Assembly (NCBI GenBank): GCA_907165135.1
Contig: OU015569.1
Location: 6,944,001-7,008,000 of the forward strand
Direction: 5' to 3'
DNA from: Oikopleura dioica
Taxonomy: Eukaryota; Chordata; Appendicularia; Copelata; Oikopleuridae
Length of the DNA: 64,000 bases
Below are positions 13,476-25,022 of this stretch, piece after piece. A program made the position numbers and the translations under genes. Under the pieces are notes generated by a model. The model saw only the letters and a list, made by a program, of their open reading frames with translations, was not told where the DNA came from and ran no database searches. The number at the start of each line of letters is the position of its first letter. Position 1 is the first letter of the stretch.

Positions 13476-14125
13476 AACCCTGGCGGATTCGTAAAAATTC
13501 AGTTCTATAAAGTCAAGCGTCCCTTTATGGTGTTTTCCAAGGCCGCTGCGACTCGCGATTTTCGATCGATTTCATCAATTTTTTTGCTTCAGGAAATGAG
13601 TCGTATGGAAAAAATAATTTAAGCGTAAAACACGTTCTTATGTCGGATGCCGATAAATCTGGACAGTAATTTTGAGCTTTTTCGCTCAAAACTGGGGGAT
13701 AAAACGGCCCTACAATTGGGCTTTTCAATAATAGAACGATTTTTTCGAAGCTTAGTTGAACAAGATTTTGCACTTATCTTTTCAACTACTTCTTGATAAA
13801 TGAGTTCATTTTGGGAAAAATGAAGTCAATTATTGGATTTATTCAGACTTATTGAGTTTATTATACTAAATTTAAGTTTTTTTTTCAATAGAATAGGAAA
13901 AATAGCAAAGGGAATAAGATTGTCACGAGTGAAGGAGGAGAAAAGTCCGTAGATAGTTTGAGGGTGTCGAAAATTGCGATACAATGTACTAGTACTACTA
14001 GTAGTAGCTCATCGTTGAAATAAAAGCCGGAATTTGGTTAGGGCATGTCATCTGAGTCCACATATTTTTTTCTGGTTAACACTGTTTTTTTTCCAAAATC
14101 GTTTTTGACAGCCTCAAAATCGCAT
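13476..14125. other. Intergenic between U2 promoter and next gene
   Basis: Holds the U2 upstream region, with the TATA-like box at 13505-13512. No gene is seen. A short ORF on the minus strand (13525-13773) shows no family features. Confidence 0.35.
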
Positions 14126-14924
14126 CTATTTGAAGGGTGCCCATGAGGATTTGTCTTCTTCTTGGTAGTTTTTGATGTCTTCTGGTCCAAAGACACGAAC
14201 TTCGACGTTCGGCCCCTCTTTTCAATAACGTAAAATTATGTTGACAACAAAACTTACTCTCTTCCCGACAAACAGTTGCCGCTTCTTCATCAAGCTTTCT
14301 CCGTTTTGCCAGAGTAACTTCTCGTCGACGCAAGATATTTTGTCTAGTAGAATTTGCTTCCTTCTGGGCATCCTTGAGTTCCTCTTCCGCCCTCCTAAGT
14401 TTCATTTTTGCGCTGCTGACCCTCTTTTCAGCGTCAAAAAGCTCTAACGTAGCCTCGTCTTCTTCCAATCGCGAGTTTAGGTACGCTCTGTGTGCGTCAA
14501 TGACCAACGCCTTTCTCTCTAAAAATGAAAATTTGATGATTTGAAATGAAAAATGCCAGTAACGGTGTTTCTTTGCATCTTCGCAGCATTCTCCATTGAT
14601 GAACTGACGAGGAGATGACAATGCGTAGCATTTCGATGCAGGACATGTGAGCTTTGCATCACTCATTCTTGTTTCTTCGGCTTCATCTAGTTCTTCGTTC
14701 ACTTGTGGGCCAAGCATGCAGTGTTCGCAGACAAAACGACGAAAGGCGTTTGCTTTCTTCATTTTCTCGGTGACCCTTTCGATAAGTAAAACGTTGAAAT
14801 AACGAAAGAATTACCTGTAGCAGCTTGGCATCGCGCACTTTCCATATTTTCCGAAACTCTTGACGTACTTTCTGTCAACGTATCTTATCGCTTCGTTGCC
14901 TCGTCTGTAGGTTTCGTGAGACAT
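14126..14924 (-). CDS. Cys-pair zinc-binding-like plus coiled-coil protein, unrecognised
   Basis: Four exons on the minus strand, from ATG at 14924 (MSHETYRRGNEAIRYVDRKY) to TAG at 14126. Three short introns (40-50 bases) all have GT-AG ends. The N-terminal half carries paired cysteines in a repeating layout (KCAMPSC...FVCEHC, then LTCPASKC...GECCED), which suggests a zinc-binding module. It is followed by a charged helical segment (SRLEEDEATLELFDAEKR to RREVTLAKRRKLDEEAA) likely to form a coiled coil. The C-terminus ends EEDKSSWAPFK. About 200 residues. No family recognised; the exon joins are good, so I regard it as a real gene. Confidence 0.6.
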
Positions 14925-16069
14925 TTCGAAATTCGACGCTTCCGGTGTTTTCGGAAGGCTTCTCTGCAATGAAAAAATCCCACTCTCGATGCTTCTTTAT
15001 ATGTAAGATGAAAAAAATCACGAGCGAATCGTCAGTTTCAAGAGAAATCAGCCCAGACATCTGCTGGCGATTGAGTTTTTCAAACCTCTCCTGATCGAAA
15101 GGAAACAATCAAATTAACTATCATTGCAAATCACTAAAAATCAAGTGTCTATCCACTAATTTTGAGGACTTCCGCACAAATTCGTATTTTGGCTTGCCCA
15201 AGTATAATTGCAGCAAAGATCGTTCAACTAATCATATTGATATTTATACAAAATGAAAGTTTGTGTTTACAAAAAATAGACCTCTTTTGTTTTCATTCCA
15301 ATTCTCGGAGCCGGAGGCTGCTCTTTCTTGCTTCTTAAAGCAGTGTTTATGAAATAACATTATAGCTAGACAATTTAAATTATTTGGAGGAAGAAAAAGG
15401 GCCTGTTGGTGATATTTAGTTTACATCGCTTGTAAACTATTCGAACGAACTCTTGCAAACTACACGAGTAGACGATTTACTCAGCAGTAACCCGCCAGCT
15501 ATTTCTTATAAATATTTCTAATAAATACTGATTTCCCAAAATTACCCCTGGCAAGTTTGAAAAGTTAAATCAACTCGGCCTGTTTTTCTTGAATGAAATT
15601 CTTGTCCGGAATAAGAGGGCAACAATTTCTTCATTTCGACCCGCCCAGTTCCAGAACATATTGAGGGTGTTATTTTTATGCACGTTCCAAATGAAATGAG
15701 CGACTTGCAATCAGAGGAACTTTTGGAGAGTACAAAACTTGGCTCACTCTCTCGAGCGAAATTGTTTAGTTGCCAAGAGAAATAACTCTCGTGATTTCCT
15801 ATTCTAAAGGCATTTCTCTATTCGCATAATAGTTTATTTAAACTTCGATCAATTGCACAAGAATTCAAGCTCGCGTAGTTAAAATTCTTCCATATCTGGA
15901 TAAAACTTGGAGAAGAGGAAATGCCTCGTGAAACCGCGTATGTCCCCAATAACAACACATGACCTGATGTGTTGGGTTAGGGGAAATATCGAGAAGTAGA
16001 GACAGACATCAACATTCTGACGTACAAATGTATTTTCTGTAAGAGTTTCAGGAATTTTGTACAGTAAAA
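14925..16069. other. Intergenic, nothing recognised
   Basis: AT-rich sequence of about 1.1 kb between two minus-strand genes. It includes the 5' flank of the Cys-pair gene and no other exon-like frame. Confidence 0.35.
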
Positions 16070-17145
16070 TCATCGATAATATCGACGGGCGGAGAACAGC
16101 CCTCTCGATTCTGGCTCATCCATGTAGTATGTTGAGGTAAATCGGACATAGGGCTTCATAAGCTGGAGAATGTACCAAAGCATAACGCAAAATAGGAAAA
16201 ACAGCCGAGTCCCCATCATCAGTGTCTCCCAGTAACTGATTCCTGAAGTGTTCGTTCAGTCAATTGGAAAAAAGCAACAGTAAACATTCGAGTAGCCAAA
16301 TGAAGAATTCTCAGAGCAAGGCTTCAAGTAAGACTACCTCGAATTCTACCATGAATATAACCGCAAATTTATTTATTTGCCATGAACTTTGAGTAACTTA
16401 CCTCCAACTGAGCGCTTCAATTTAGTGACGTTTTCAATCTTCTCCGAGACAACTCCTTGGCTTCTCCCGTACATGTCCTCATGGAAATTAAGGCAGTATT
16501 CGTATGCGTTCCTTACTACAAAACCGTGATCAGAAGTAACTATCTTTTGCCAAGAAATTGATGTTCTTTTGCACTAGTGACAGCGCTACACAAATTTACA
16601 ACCCGAAAGTCTAAACAACGACTAACTAGAGCGAAATTCAACCTAAAAGAGAGCCTTACACTAAACACAATTACTACAGCGTAAATTTAAATGGTTAAAC
16701 GCAGAGCTCTCTCAAAGTGGCCTTATCCAGAGAAATAAAATACTATTACTTAATTTCACTAAAAACCTTCTTTACCTGAGACGTCGTCCAGCTCAACCTC
16801 TGCGTTCAGTTCAATGAACGCCTTCCTCAGATTTTCCTTCGAGTGAAAAAGGTTTCCTTCCAGACCCAGCCTGGATAAAGCCCTGAGATATTCTTCTGAC
16901 GCGAATCCATCACTTCTCATCGCCCCAGAAATCGTCAGGTCTCTCCGGCGCACGAGTTGCGCACAGCGCTGCGGAAAAAGAACTCGCCGTGCAAGTTGCG
17001 CTCTCATCGGATAAAATTGAAAAGGGAACTCAGAAAGGGAAAAAGGAAATCTTTGCGAAAATTTAGAGCCATCGTCTAATTGGTCGGTTTTTGATTGCGC
17101 AATGTTTAAATCACCAGAAGCTTCGAAAGAAAAAGCCACCAACAT
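16070..17145 (-). CDS. Probable tail-anchored membrane protein, unrecognised
   Basis: Three exons on the minus strand. The first (17145 or an internal Met near 17007) gives an Arg-rich N-terminus (MRAQLARRVLFPQRCAQLV) that could be a mitochondrial presequence, then helical sequence (SEEYLRALSRLGLEGN...ENLRKAFIELNAEVEL). It joins in frame through GT-AG introns to VRNAYEYCLNFHEDMYG and then to an exon with one hydrophobic helix (GTRLFFLFCVMLWYILQLM), ending RRYYR at 16070. The helix spacing faintly recalls a J-domain (LRKAF...RNAYEY), but no HPD motif is present, so I do not assign it. Likely a mitochondrial or ER protein with one C-terminal membrane span. Confidence 0.5.
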
Positions 17146-18224
17146 GTTCTGACCTCCTTCGGGGTCACTTAGGGTAATTAGTGCATCGAACCAATTGGCA
17201 TTTGCAAATTAAAACTATCAATAATTGAATTGCTTTGTGAATTGCCTAATAGTTACAATAATAGTGACTTATTATCATTAATCCTACTGGACACATGGCA
17301 ATGCTCGAAAATTGTCGCAATTGCTATTAAAATTCACTCAAGATCATTAAAAATAATAATTATGTTTTGATGACTAAACTGCTCTGAGTTGCAATAAAGA
17401 AAAACACTTTGAAGCCGCCGAGTCGTGCAAATTGAAGCAAGACTCGAAGTTATTATTTGAAAAATATAGATTTATTTATAGAAAATTATACATTTTTGAG
17501 AGAGAGACGGTGATCGCTCTGCTCTTCTTGAGAAAGAGCACTAAATGGCGCATACTTTCATTCTGCTTATCCCTTTGGTTCTTGATCTTGCACAGAAATT
17601 TGGGAAAAGGAGGACAAAAGACAGAAAGAGTTAGCAGCCAACGCAAGGCGTAAAGTGGGTATCCGAAACATCAGTGATATTTTCATTGTAGAAGTGCTTA
17701 TTAAGAATTTCTGCGAAAGTGTAGAAAGAGAAAGCGCTAGTAGAAACAAAGTGACTTCAGTGTTCGACAACAAGGAAGAATACGTGACTCACTTTCTGTA
17801 TTTCAACCAAAATCGCTTCTTGGGTCCTGGATTTCACATGATTTCTCGATAAGAGCGGAATGTTTAAGCATAACATAATGGTGGGAAAACTGTTCTCAAA
17901 TTTTGTTCGCTTCACTTAAAACTTGGGTAAACGAAGAAATATCTACCAGCGCATAACACTGCCCAACTGTGAGTCATCACTATTTTTGATGATGCGTGTA
18001 AATTGAATTACGTTCGAGGTCGGTCATGAGATGTAAAAATTAATCAAAAATAAGAAAGGAAATAAATAAAACGTAAATTAGTAGGCTGCGCTAGCAGAAG
18101 TTATAGTCGGAAACTTGGATCATAAGAAAGGGGACTGGAAATGCGAAGAGGACATCTCGCGGGAATGAAATGAAATTATAGAAATATGTAAAACGGGGAT
18201 AGAGAAAAGTGGAAATGGTTATCA
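17146..18224. other. Intergenic, no gene seen
   Basis: About 1.1 kb of AT-rich DNA. Short ORFs (17432-17653 and 17655-17852, plus) lack exon structure or recognisable motifs. Confidence 0.35.
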
Positions 18225-20234
18225 TCAGTTGTGCTCGTTAAGCCATTTTGCAGTAACGGTGCCATACTGTTGGCTGTGACTGGAGCCGGTATTTCGGGCG
18301 GCGTTCCCGCTACTCGTCATATTCTAAAGAAAAACCTCCGTCCGACCGAGAGTCATTTTACCTTGTAAGTTCCGGAGGAAGATCGATGAGGCTGCGTGTT
18401 TTTCGCACCGGTAGTTCGAACGAAGTTTGACCGTGACTTGGTGCCAACCACTTTGCCAGTGACGCTCAAGTCGGCATCCTTCATGTTCCCGTTGTTGTTA
18501 TTTGAGTGACTGTTTTTGCGAATGATGTTACTGTTTTGTCTCTGCAATAATGAAAAGATTAAAATCAAGAATAAAGACTGTTTACTTACAAGGCGGTCCT
18601 GCTGCTTCGTAAATTCTCTCGTGTTTTGTCTGTGAAGCGGGGCAGAGCTGTGTCTGCTGTGGATCACGGGCGACTGGTGAGGCGCGAGATTTTGGGCACT
18701 GCGAGAATGACGAGATGGTTCGCCCTTATCCATAGCCACAACTTTCGACGATCGACGATAAGGGGCTGGCACTGATACTGGCTTCGATGCAGCGACAGAC
18801 GCAGCTGGGTAGACGGGAGCCGTCCCCGTGCTCGTCATTTGCTTAGTTGCGCTTCCTGACTCTGGGTAGCTGTTTGTTAGCGTCCTGTTGAGATCTTCCT
18901 GCAAAATAACGGTAAAATCATGCAAGAAAAGCCACACTACCTTTTTGGTTTTTTTTGCTTGCTCTTCGGCATAGCGACGCTCTCGCTCAAGATCTCTTGC
19001 AGCTTTTTTCTCCCTAATCATTTTGTACAATTTTGAGCGATATTCGTCCACGGAGAGCTGAACATCGTCATCGATCGGTGGAATGACCTGATAGCCAAGA
19101 TCAAGAGGTTCTTTTTTCGTGTTGAATCGAGCAACGTAAGGATGACTGAGGCAGGACTCGGCAGATGGGCGCTTCTCTGGGTTAAAAACGAGCAACTGTT
19201 TGATGAGATCGATTCCATCTTTGGGCGAGTCTTTCGGAAGAATTTGCTCGAGCGTCACTCGTTGTTTTCGTTGAGCGCGCTCGACCACTGACAAAGCATA
19301 CTGGGAGCCAATAACGTCAATGTCCAGTCGCGAAGGCTGTGGGATCACTCTGATGATCTTCTCGATTTGATCGAAAGTAGAATCGCCGGGGAATAGCGGC
19401 TTGCCGAGCAACATCTCGGCCAATATGCATCCTAAACTCCACATGTCCACGCCTTTTGTGTAGTGAGGGGACGAGAGCAAAATTTCCGGAGCACGGTACC
19501 ATCGAGTAGCCACGTATTCAGTCAGCGCTGGGACGCTGGTGTCGTCGCCTTGCCCTCGTTTTGGAATGGAAGATAGCGATCGGGCGAGGCCAAAATCGCA
19601 GATCTATTGAAAATTATTTCTATGAATTAATTTCTGATTGGAACCTTGACTGCGCAATCAGAATCAAGGAGGACGTTTGAAGGCTTATGATCTCGGTGGA
19701 TTACATTTCCAGAGTGAAGGAAGGCAGTTGCGCGCATCAGTTGGGCCATAATATATCTCTTTGGAAAACAGTTAAATCAAGTCCAGTTTATGGCTGCTTA
19801 CTTGATGTGCGTCTTGTAAAATGCCTCCCTTTCGAATGACCGCATGCAAGTCCGTTTCCATATATTCAAAAACTAGGTAGATATCTTTGTCATTCTTGGC
19901 TGCCACTACATTTAATAATCTAAACGAAAGTTAACTGCTGATTATGACAAAAGACTCACTTGATGATGTTTGGATGATCTGCGAATTCTTGAAGAAAGAG
20001 GATTTCCCGGAATGTTCTCTGAGCATCAGTTGGATTTCTAAAAGCGTCGAAAATCTTCTTCAACGCCACTACGCGGCCTGTTTTGCGCTCATTCGCCTTC
20101 CAGACGATACCATACGCACCCTTCCCTAATGGAAAAAATATACCTAACGCGAAACGAAGATTGGACTAACCTAATCTGCGTCTGATTTCGTACCGTTCAA
20201 TCAAATGAGATTCTACCTCATTTGTGTCTACCAT
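18225..20234 (-). CDS. MAPK15: MAPK15 / ERK7 atypical MAP kinase
   Basis: Minus strand, ATG at 20234 ([20 protein letters not shown]) to TGA at 18225, with many GT-AG introns of 40-60 bases. Kinase landmarks in order are the Gly-loop [11 protein letters not shown], the VAIKK-like lysine ([20 protein letters not shown], typical of ERK7), catalytic [15 protein letters not shown], activation-loop [30 protein letters not shown], and the C-terminal ERK7 signature [14 protein letters not shown]. The long Ser/Arg/His-rich tail is typical of MAPK15, which autophosphorylates and acts at cilia and in autophagy (family knowledge). The catalytic loop has His where most MAPKs have Leu and human MAPK15 has Gln. 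Two short introns stay open in frame and could be mistaken for coding. Confidence 0.93.
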
Positions 20235-20766
20235 TCTAGAATTTTTAGATTTAGCGTTGATTCGGAGCGACCTGAGTTTATTCTTCGCAGTAGGGATCGA
20301 AAATTGTTCCAACTAAACGAAAACACTACACGAGAATTGAAGCAATTAGGTACACAAATAAAGAAACTGGCGAAATTGAAAGCACCGCTCCGATTTTAGA
20401 TCCTGCTCTTCACGATTCTTGAGATCGTTCGAATGTTACTCAGGGCTAGTTTCTCCACTAGATCGTGCTCATTCATTCTAAAAATAAGATTATGTAGGCG
20501 AGAAGTCATTGAACTGGGTTTCTTATTAACTTGACAGCATTCCTCTGAAGCAAGAATAAACGAATGAAGCACCGTAACGTTGAAGAAGATAAATATACAG
20601 CATCAATATCATTTTAAGGAGAGTCGGTTAGGTAAATAGTACGAAGAGAGTCTCATCTCAACTTTGTCTAATCGACTGGTGTAACTTGAAGAAATTACTG
20701 GTGTTAGTTTGAGTAGAAGACTTTGAGGCTTTGAAACATTTTTTGGAGTCAATTAATAATTGACAA
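20235..20766. other. Intergenic
   Basis: About 530 bases between the MAPK15 5' end and the 3' end of the next minus-strand gene. It probably contains the MAPK15 promoter; no other feature was recognised. Confidence 0.4.
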
Positions 20767-23484
20767 TTATGCAAAAAGATCTTCGTCGTCTATGTCGCCA
20801 CCAAGGTCTAAATTGTCGCTCTCTTCTACGCCCAGCAGCAACTCGGCATCCAAGTCGTCCATATCGTCAAGTGCACCTGAAGGCAAGAAATTGATAAACA
20901 AAAAACGCCTATTTGTTTAAATAAAAAATCGCATTTTCACTGCTGCTTGGATAAACAAAGAAAATTCCCAAGGTCAAGTTAGACTTACGTGAACTCAGAC
21001 GCCTGGACTTAACGGGGGACGTCGACGGCTTCCTGGCGAGTTGTTCTGGTGGACTAGAACTACGCATAATAAACAATGTCAATTAGTACGTTTGAACCTT
21101 TTGGTGGCTTCCTCTTCTGCATCAGGGTCAGGAATTACTGGCGTGATTTCTTTTTTCTCGGCTGTTTTATCTTCTTTACGCACTCCATTGCTAGATAAAA
21201 CGGGTTTGTTGGGAATTGTATCGTCGATATCTGGAACGTCGTACGAATGTTCAAAGGGGTTCACTTCCTTCAAAGCAGTCTTTGGTTGTTTCTCTTTGAC
21301 GATCGGCTCTTTCTCTGACGATAAACTGCGTTTTCTACGTAGCGGATTTACAGTCTTCTTTTTAGGCGACTCTTTTTCATTTCCATTAACCTTCTGCTCG
21401 CTTCTAGAGAAAACGCGTTTACGATTTGCTTTTGGAGACGAAGAAGAAATTATTTAAAATTTATTGAGCCGCGAATGTTAAATGAAGCACGATTTCACAC
21501 GCTCGAGCGCCTTTCAATGCTCATTTTTCGCAACATTACCAAAAATTCAGCAATGAATGCAGCTCATGCTAGAAATACCTTGGAGGGGCGGTCGCTTGTT
21601 CTCCGAGTCTGTTTTTGACGTTGATTGGCTTGCTGCTGGCTTGTTTGGCGGCGGCTTGGCATTCCTTGGTGAGAATAGCGGCAACGCCACCACCGAGGCG
21701 AGATTTTATTCCTCCACCAGTAGTAGAAAGCGTCAACCGTCTATTCACCGAGACCGATTCTTTCTTCGACACCTCTCCGCCGAAGCGATTGAGGCGCGCC
21801 TTCAAAATCTGTTTGCTCAGATCTTCTTCATTTTTATTTCCGAGGCGATTTCTTACGCTGATTTTTTTGTTGATTATCGTGCAGAAGCTATGAATAAACT
21901 TACTTTTTTTCGTCTTTTACGGAAGCCCAAGATGTATTTGGTTTTCTCCTTTTAGTCGATTTTCTGGGAGATTCATCTGAATCACACGAAGATGCTTCCG
22001 ATGAGTTTCCAGCGAAGACGTTGGTTACCACTCGAGTGACTAACGGATTTTTCGCCTTTTCTTTCTTCGGCTTCTTGAAAAAAGCATTTTAAAAAGAGAG
22101 TGATTCAAGATTACTTCACTAGCAAATTTCCTTCGTTTATTTGAACTTTATGATCTGCTAGTTTATTGTAAGCTAATGCTAAAATGCTCGATGCCCTTAC
22201 TCACACATAAAGGATATTTAAACAAAAGCTAGTTCATGCAGCAAGTGGCATTTTCTTACCTTGATAGTTATTTTTCGTTCGACCCATTCAGACGAGCTCT
22301 CCCGCTTCAGCTCAGGCGCGTTCTCGTTGCGGATAGAAATGATCCGGCCAGCATGCTACAATCGAAAAATAGAGCCCCGCACAAGAAACGAAGATACAAT
22401 GAAGCATTTCATTGGATGATCTCATGCGGACTCACCTTCACCGTCTTTTCAGATTTTTTCTCGGACTTCTTGGTTTCCACATTTCGAAACTGATCTTCGA
22501 CTCTACGAATAGTCTAAAAATCAAAGATTAAATAGGAAGTTCTCAAAGATTGAAAGACGCACCACTGGCTCTTTGTTTTTATTAAGCTGAGCTCGCAGGT
22601 CTTCCTGTTCTTCGTCAGTTAACTCGTCCAGCGAGATATCCGACTGATCATCGTCGCTAAAGCCCCTTAAGATTTTATGAATTCGACCAGAAGACAGAGA
22701 CGTACTTTTTGGTTGAGACGATCTTCCGACCGGATTTGAGGAAGCCCTTCGGCGGAGTGGCGACATTGAAGGTCGGTCTGAGTTCCTCTTCCGGCGATCG
22801 CGGTGGCGATTCTCGATTCACCGTTTTCTTGACGATGTTAGCGCGTGCCTAAATATCAACCATTCCATTTTCGTGAACAGTCGACGAAACAAACCCTGGC
22901 TTGAGATTGCAAGATCCGCGCCCTCATTGCCATAAGATCTTCTTCTTCATCAGAATCCGAGCTTGCTTTGTCAGATTTTAGCGGCGATTTCTTAAAATAA
23001 AAATTTACCTTGAAATCGAACTCGATTCCGTTGTTACCTTTTCGTCAGCTGGTGGCGATGACGACGTCTTGCCTCCTTCAAGTTCTGCAAGATACTTGGC
23101 TACCTAGAGAAACATGAAGATCGCGAAGATGGGAGAAAGGGAATATCTTACCTTTTCGTCCATCGCGTCTTTCTTCGGTGATGGTCGCGGCTTGACATGT
23201 TTGTAGCTACAGCTGAGATTGATGCAACCACTTGGCGTATTCTCAAAGTAACAAAGCATTTCGTTTTTCTGCTTGAGCACGAAGTGCTGAAAAATAAATT
23301 ATTTTCGAACGTTCTGTTGGAGTGTGGGTACCATGCTGTCACAGTCGAGTTTTTGGCATGTTCCAGAAGCCCACTTCGAACAGAGTTGGGCAGTCTTTGC
23401 GGGGAGGTGGTGTCTGTACATACAGTTCTTCCTGAGACATTCAGAGATGATGAAGTAGCGACAGTCATCCCACGGTCGGCTCAT
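20767..23484 (-). CDS. ZC3H11A: ZC3H11A-like CCCH zinc-finger protein
   Basis: Minus strand, start at 23484 (MSRPWDDCRYFIISEC) to TAA at 20767. Three CCCH fingers lie at the N-terminus in the order and spacing of ZC3H11A: CRYFIISECLRKNCMYRH, then CSKWASGTCQKLDCDSMH (split by an intron), then CYFENTPSGCINLSCSYKH. The rest is low-complexity Ser/Lys/Glu-rich sequence broken by many short introns, with an acidic segment DDDQSDISLDELTDEEQEDL and a C-terminus rich in Asp ending DDEDLFA. In vertebrates ZC3H11A associates with TREX and mRNA export (family knowledge). The fingers are well supported; exon joins in the disordered part are less certain. Single-letter agreement outside the fingers is weak. 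Confidence 0.75.
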
Positions 23485-25022
23485 TTTCCCTCAAACTATA
23501 TTCCACAGTCAGATACAGTAGGTGCTGGGGAAAGAAAGTCCTTATTCTAAAAACATAGCCATGGACGCGTTGAAAATATATTCGTAACTTACAGTTATAG
23601 TGTGTTTAACACGAGCGAATGGACAAATTGCTGGTCAAAGACATTGATCAGTGTCATCGAGTCATTTTCCGCTGCGGACCATGTGCTACTCAACCGCTTG
23701 GCTGACAGAACTACGCGAAAATTCCCTCCTACCCCCAATTCGATACATATTCCCACATGGCGGAACTTCCACCCCCTTTTTTTTTGCTGGGATAAACATT
23801 ATTTTCTAATTACTTTTTTTGCTTCTATTTTTTCGATGAAGATTTCGTCGAGCAAACACGCTTTCTGTCTGAATAAACCCGAGTCGTTTCCAGAAAAAAA
23901 CAAAGTGACAGTACTCTGAAAAGAAAACAATATCGGTCGTTCTAGAGATAGTCCTCGCGAATTCGTCGAACGAATGAGCGTTGATTCGACACAGCAAATA
24001 GTACTATTGAACTTTTATAGCTTCGACAGAATGGCTATTTGAATAAACAAACGATCTCTTAAATAATTTATTTAGTTTAATTTATTCTATTTTAAGTTAT
24101 TTTTTTTAACTTAACATCGTCTCTGCTGAATTAGGAAAGGAAGAAGAATGGAGGGAGAGAGGAGATTGTTGCTCAGAATTGAAGTTGTGATGGGGCGGGA
24201 GCGGGCGCGCCGCGCTGGTCTTTTAGCGCGTATAACGCGGGCGTGGGTTTCGAAAGTTGTGTGAGTGGATTGGGCGTCCCCGTCGCGCCCAAACGCCCAA
24301 TGACTCACTGGATGCATTTGTAGCGCGCTCTCGTCGGAGACTCCTCCCAGGAACCTACAGACTGGAGCCGATTGTAAGCCAGAACGGCGAGTTAGAGCCC
24401 AGCAGTGTGCGATAGTAGCCTGCACGCCCGAAGAACGCGCCCTATCCTGCTCAGAACCTTTCCCACTTGCCAACACAGAAACAAACTTTAAAAACTATTG
24501 AGAACGAAATAAACGAAAATTGAAAAATGGTGAATCCGAAACTGCATTAGAGACGGAGAAACCGTGAATGTCAACAGCCGCAATTTCACAGAATCCAAAT
24601 TATATAGGAAAACGAAACAATTTCAAGGTTTGAAATAAATCACCACTCCCGTCTTTCATTTTTATTGTTCACCGTTAATGCCATGACTTAAAACCTATCC
24701 AAAAGCAACTCTTGCAGCAGAAACCCGCTTTTATTTCTATTACCGTTCTCTTTTTTTAACTCTTATAAATATCCTTTACGAAAAGGCGTTAGTCTAATTG
24801 TTTTTTTTTATGTTTGTGGCTCAAAGCTAAAAATCCGATTTAGACGAACAATCAGGGATAATTGGTACTGAGATATATTTTTCGATCACTTAGATTTAAC
24901 CAAAATATAAGAACTTATCAAAGTAATTGATTAAATCTCGATTCATAAGTTGAAATGTTTTTTATAAAAAGGAGAAATAATTCTCAGAATTTCATTGGAC
25001 AAGCGCTGAAATTTTATTCTAG
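23485..25022. other. Divergent intergenic region with GC-rich block
   Basis: Divergent promoter region between the ZC3H11A-like gene and KMT2C/D. It contains a GC-rich block (about 24190-24480) with a long hairpin (24261-24308) in otherwise AT-rich DNA. The first exon(s) of KMT2C/D with its start codon probably lie here but I could not identify them. Confidence 0.4.
24261..24308. repeat. Imperfect hairpin in GC-rich block
   Basis: GTGAGT and ACTCAC enclose a perfect 9-base stem (ATTGGGCGT with ACGCCCAAT) around a GC-rich loop. The small interruption gives an extended hairpin of about 48 bases. Function unknown; it sits in the divergent promoter region. Confidence 0.5.

Noticed and set aside
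24111-24476. 121-codon minus-strand frame
   Set aside because: Falls in the GC-rich island where stops are rare by composition; no protein features.
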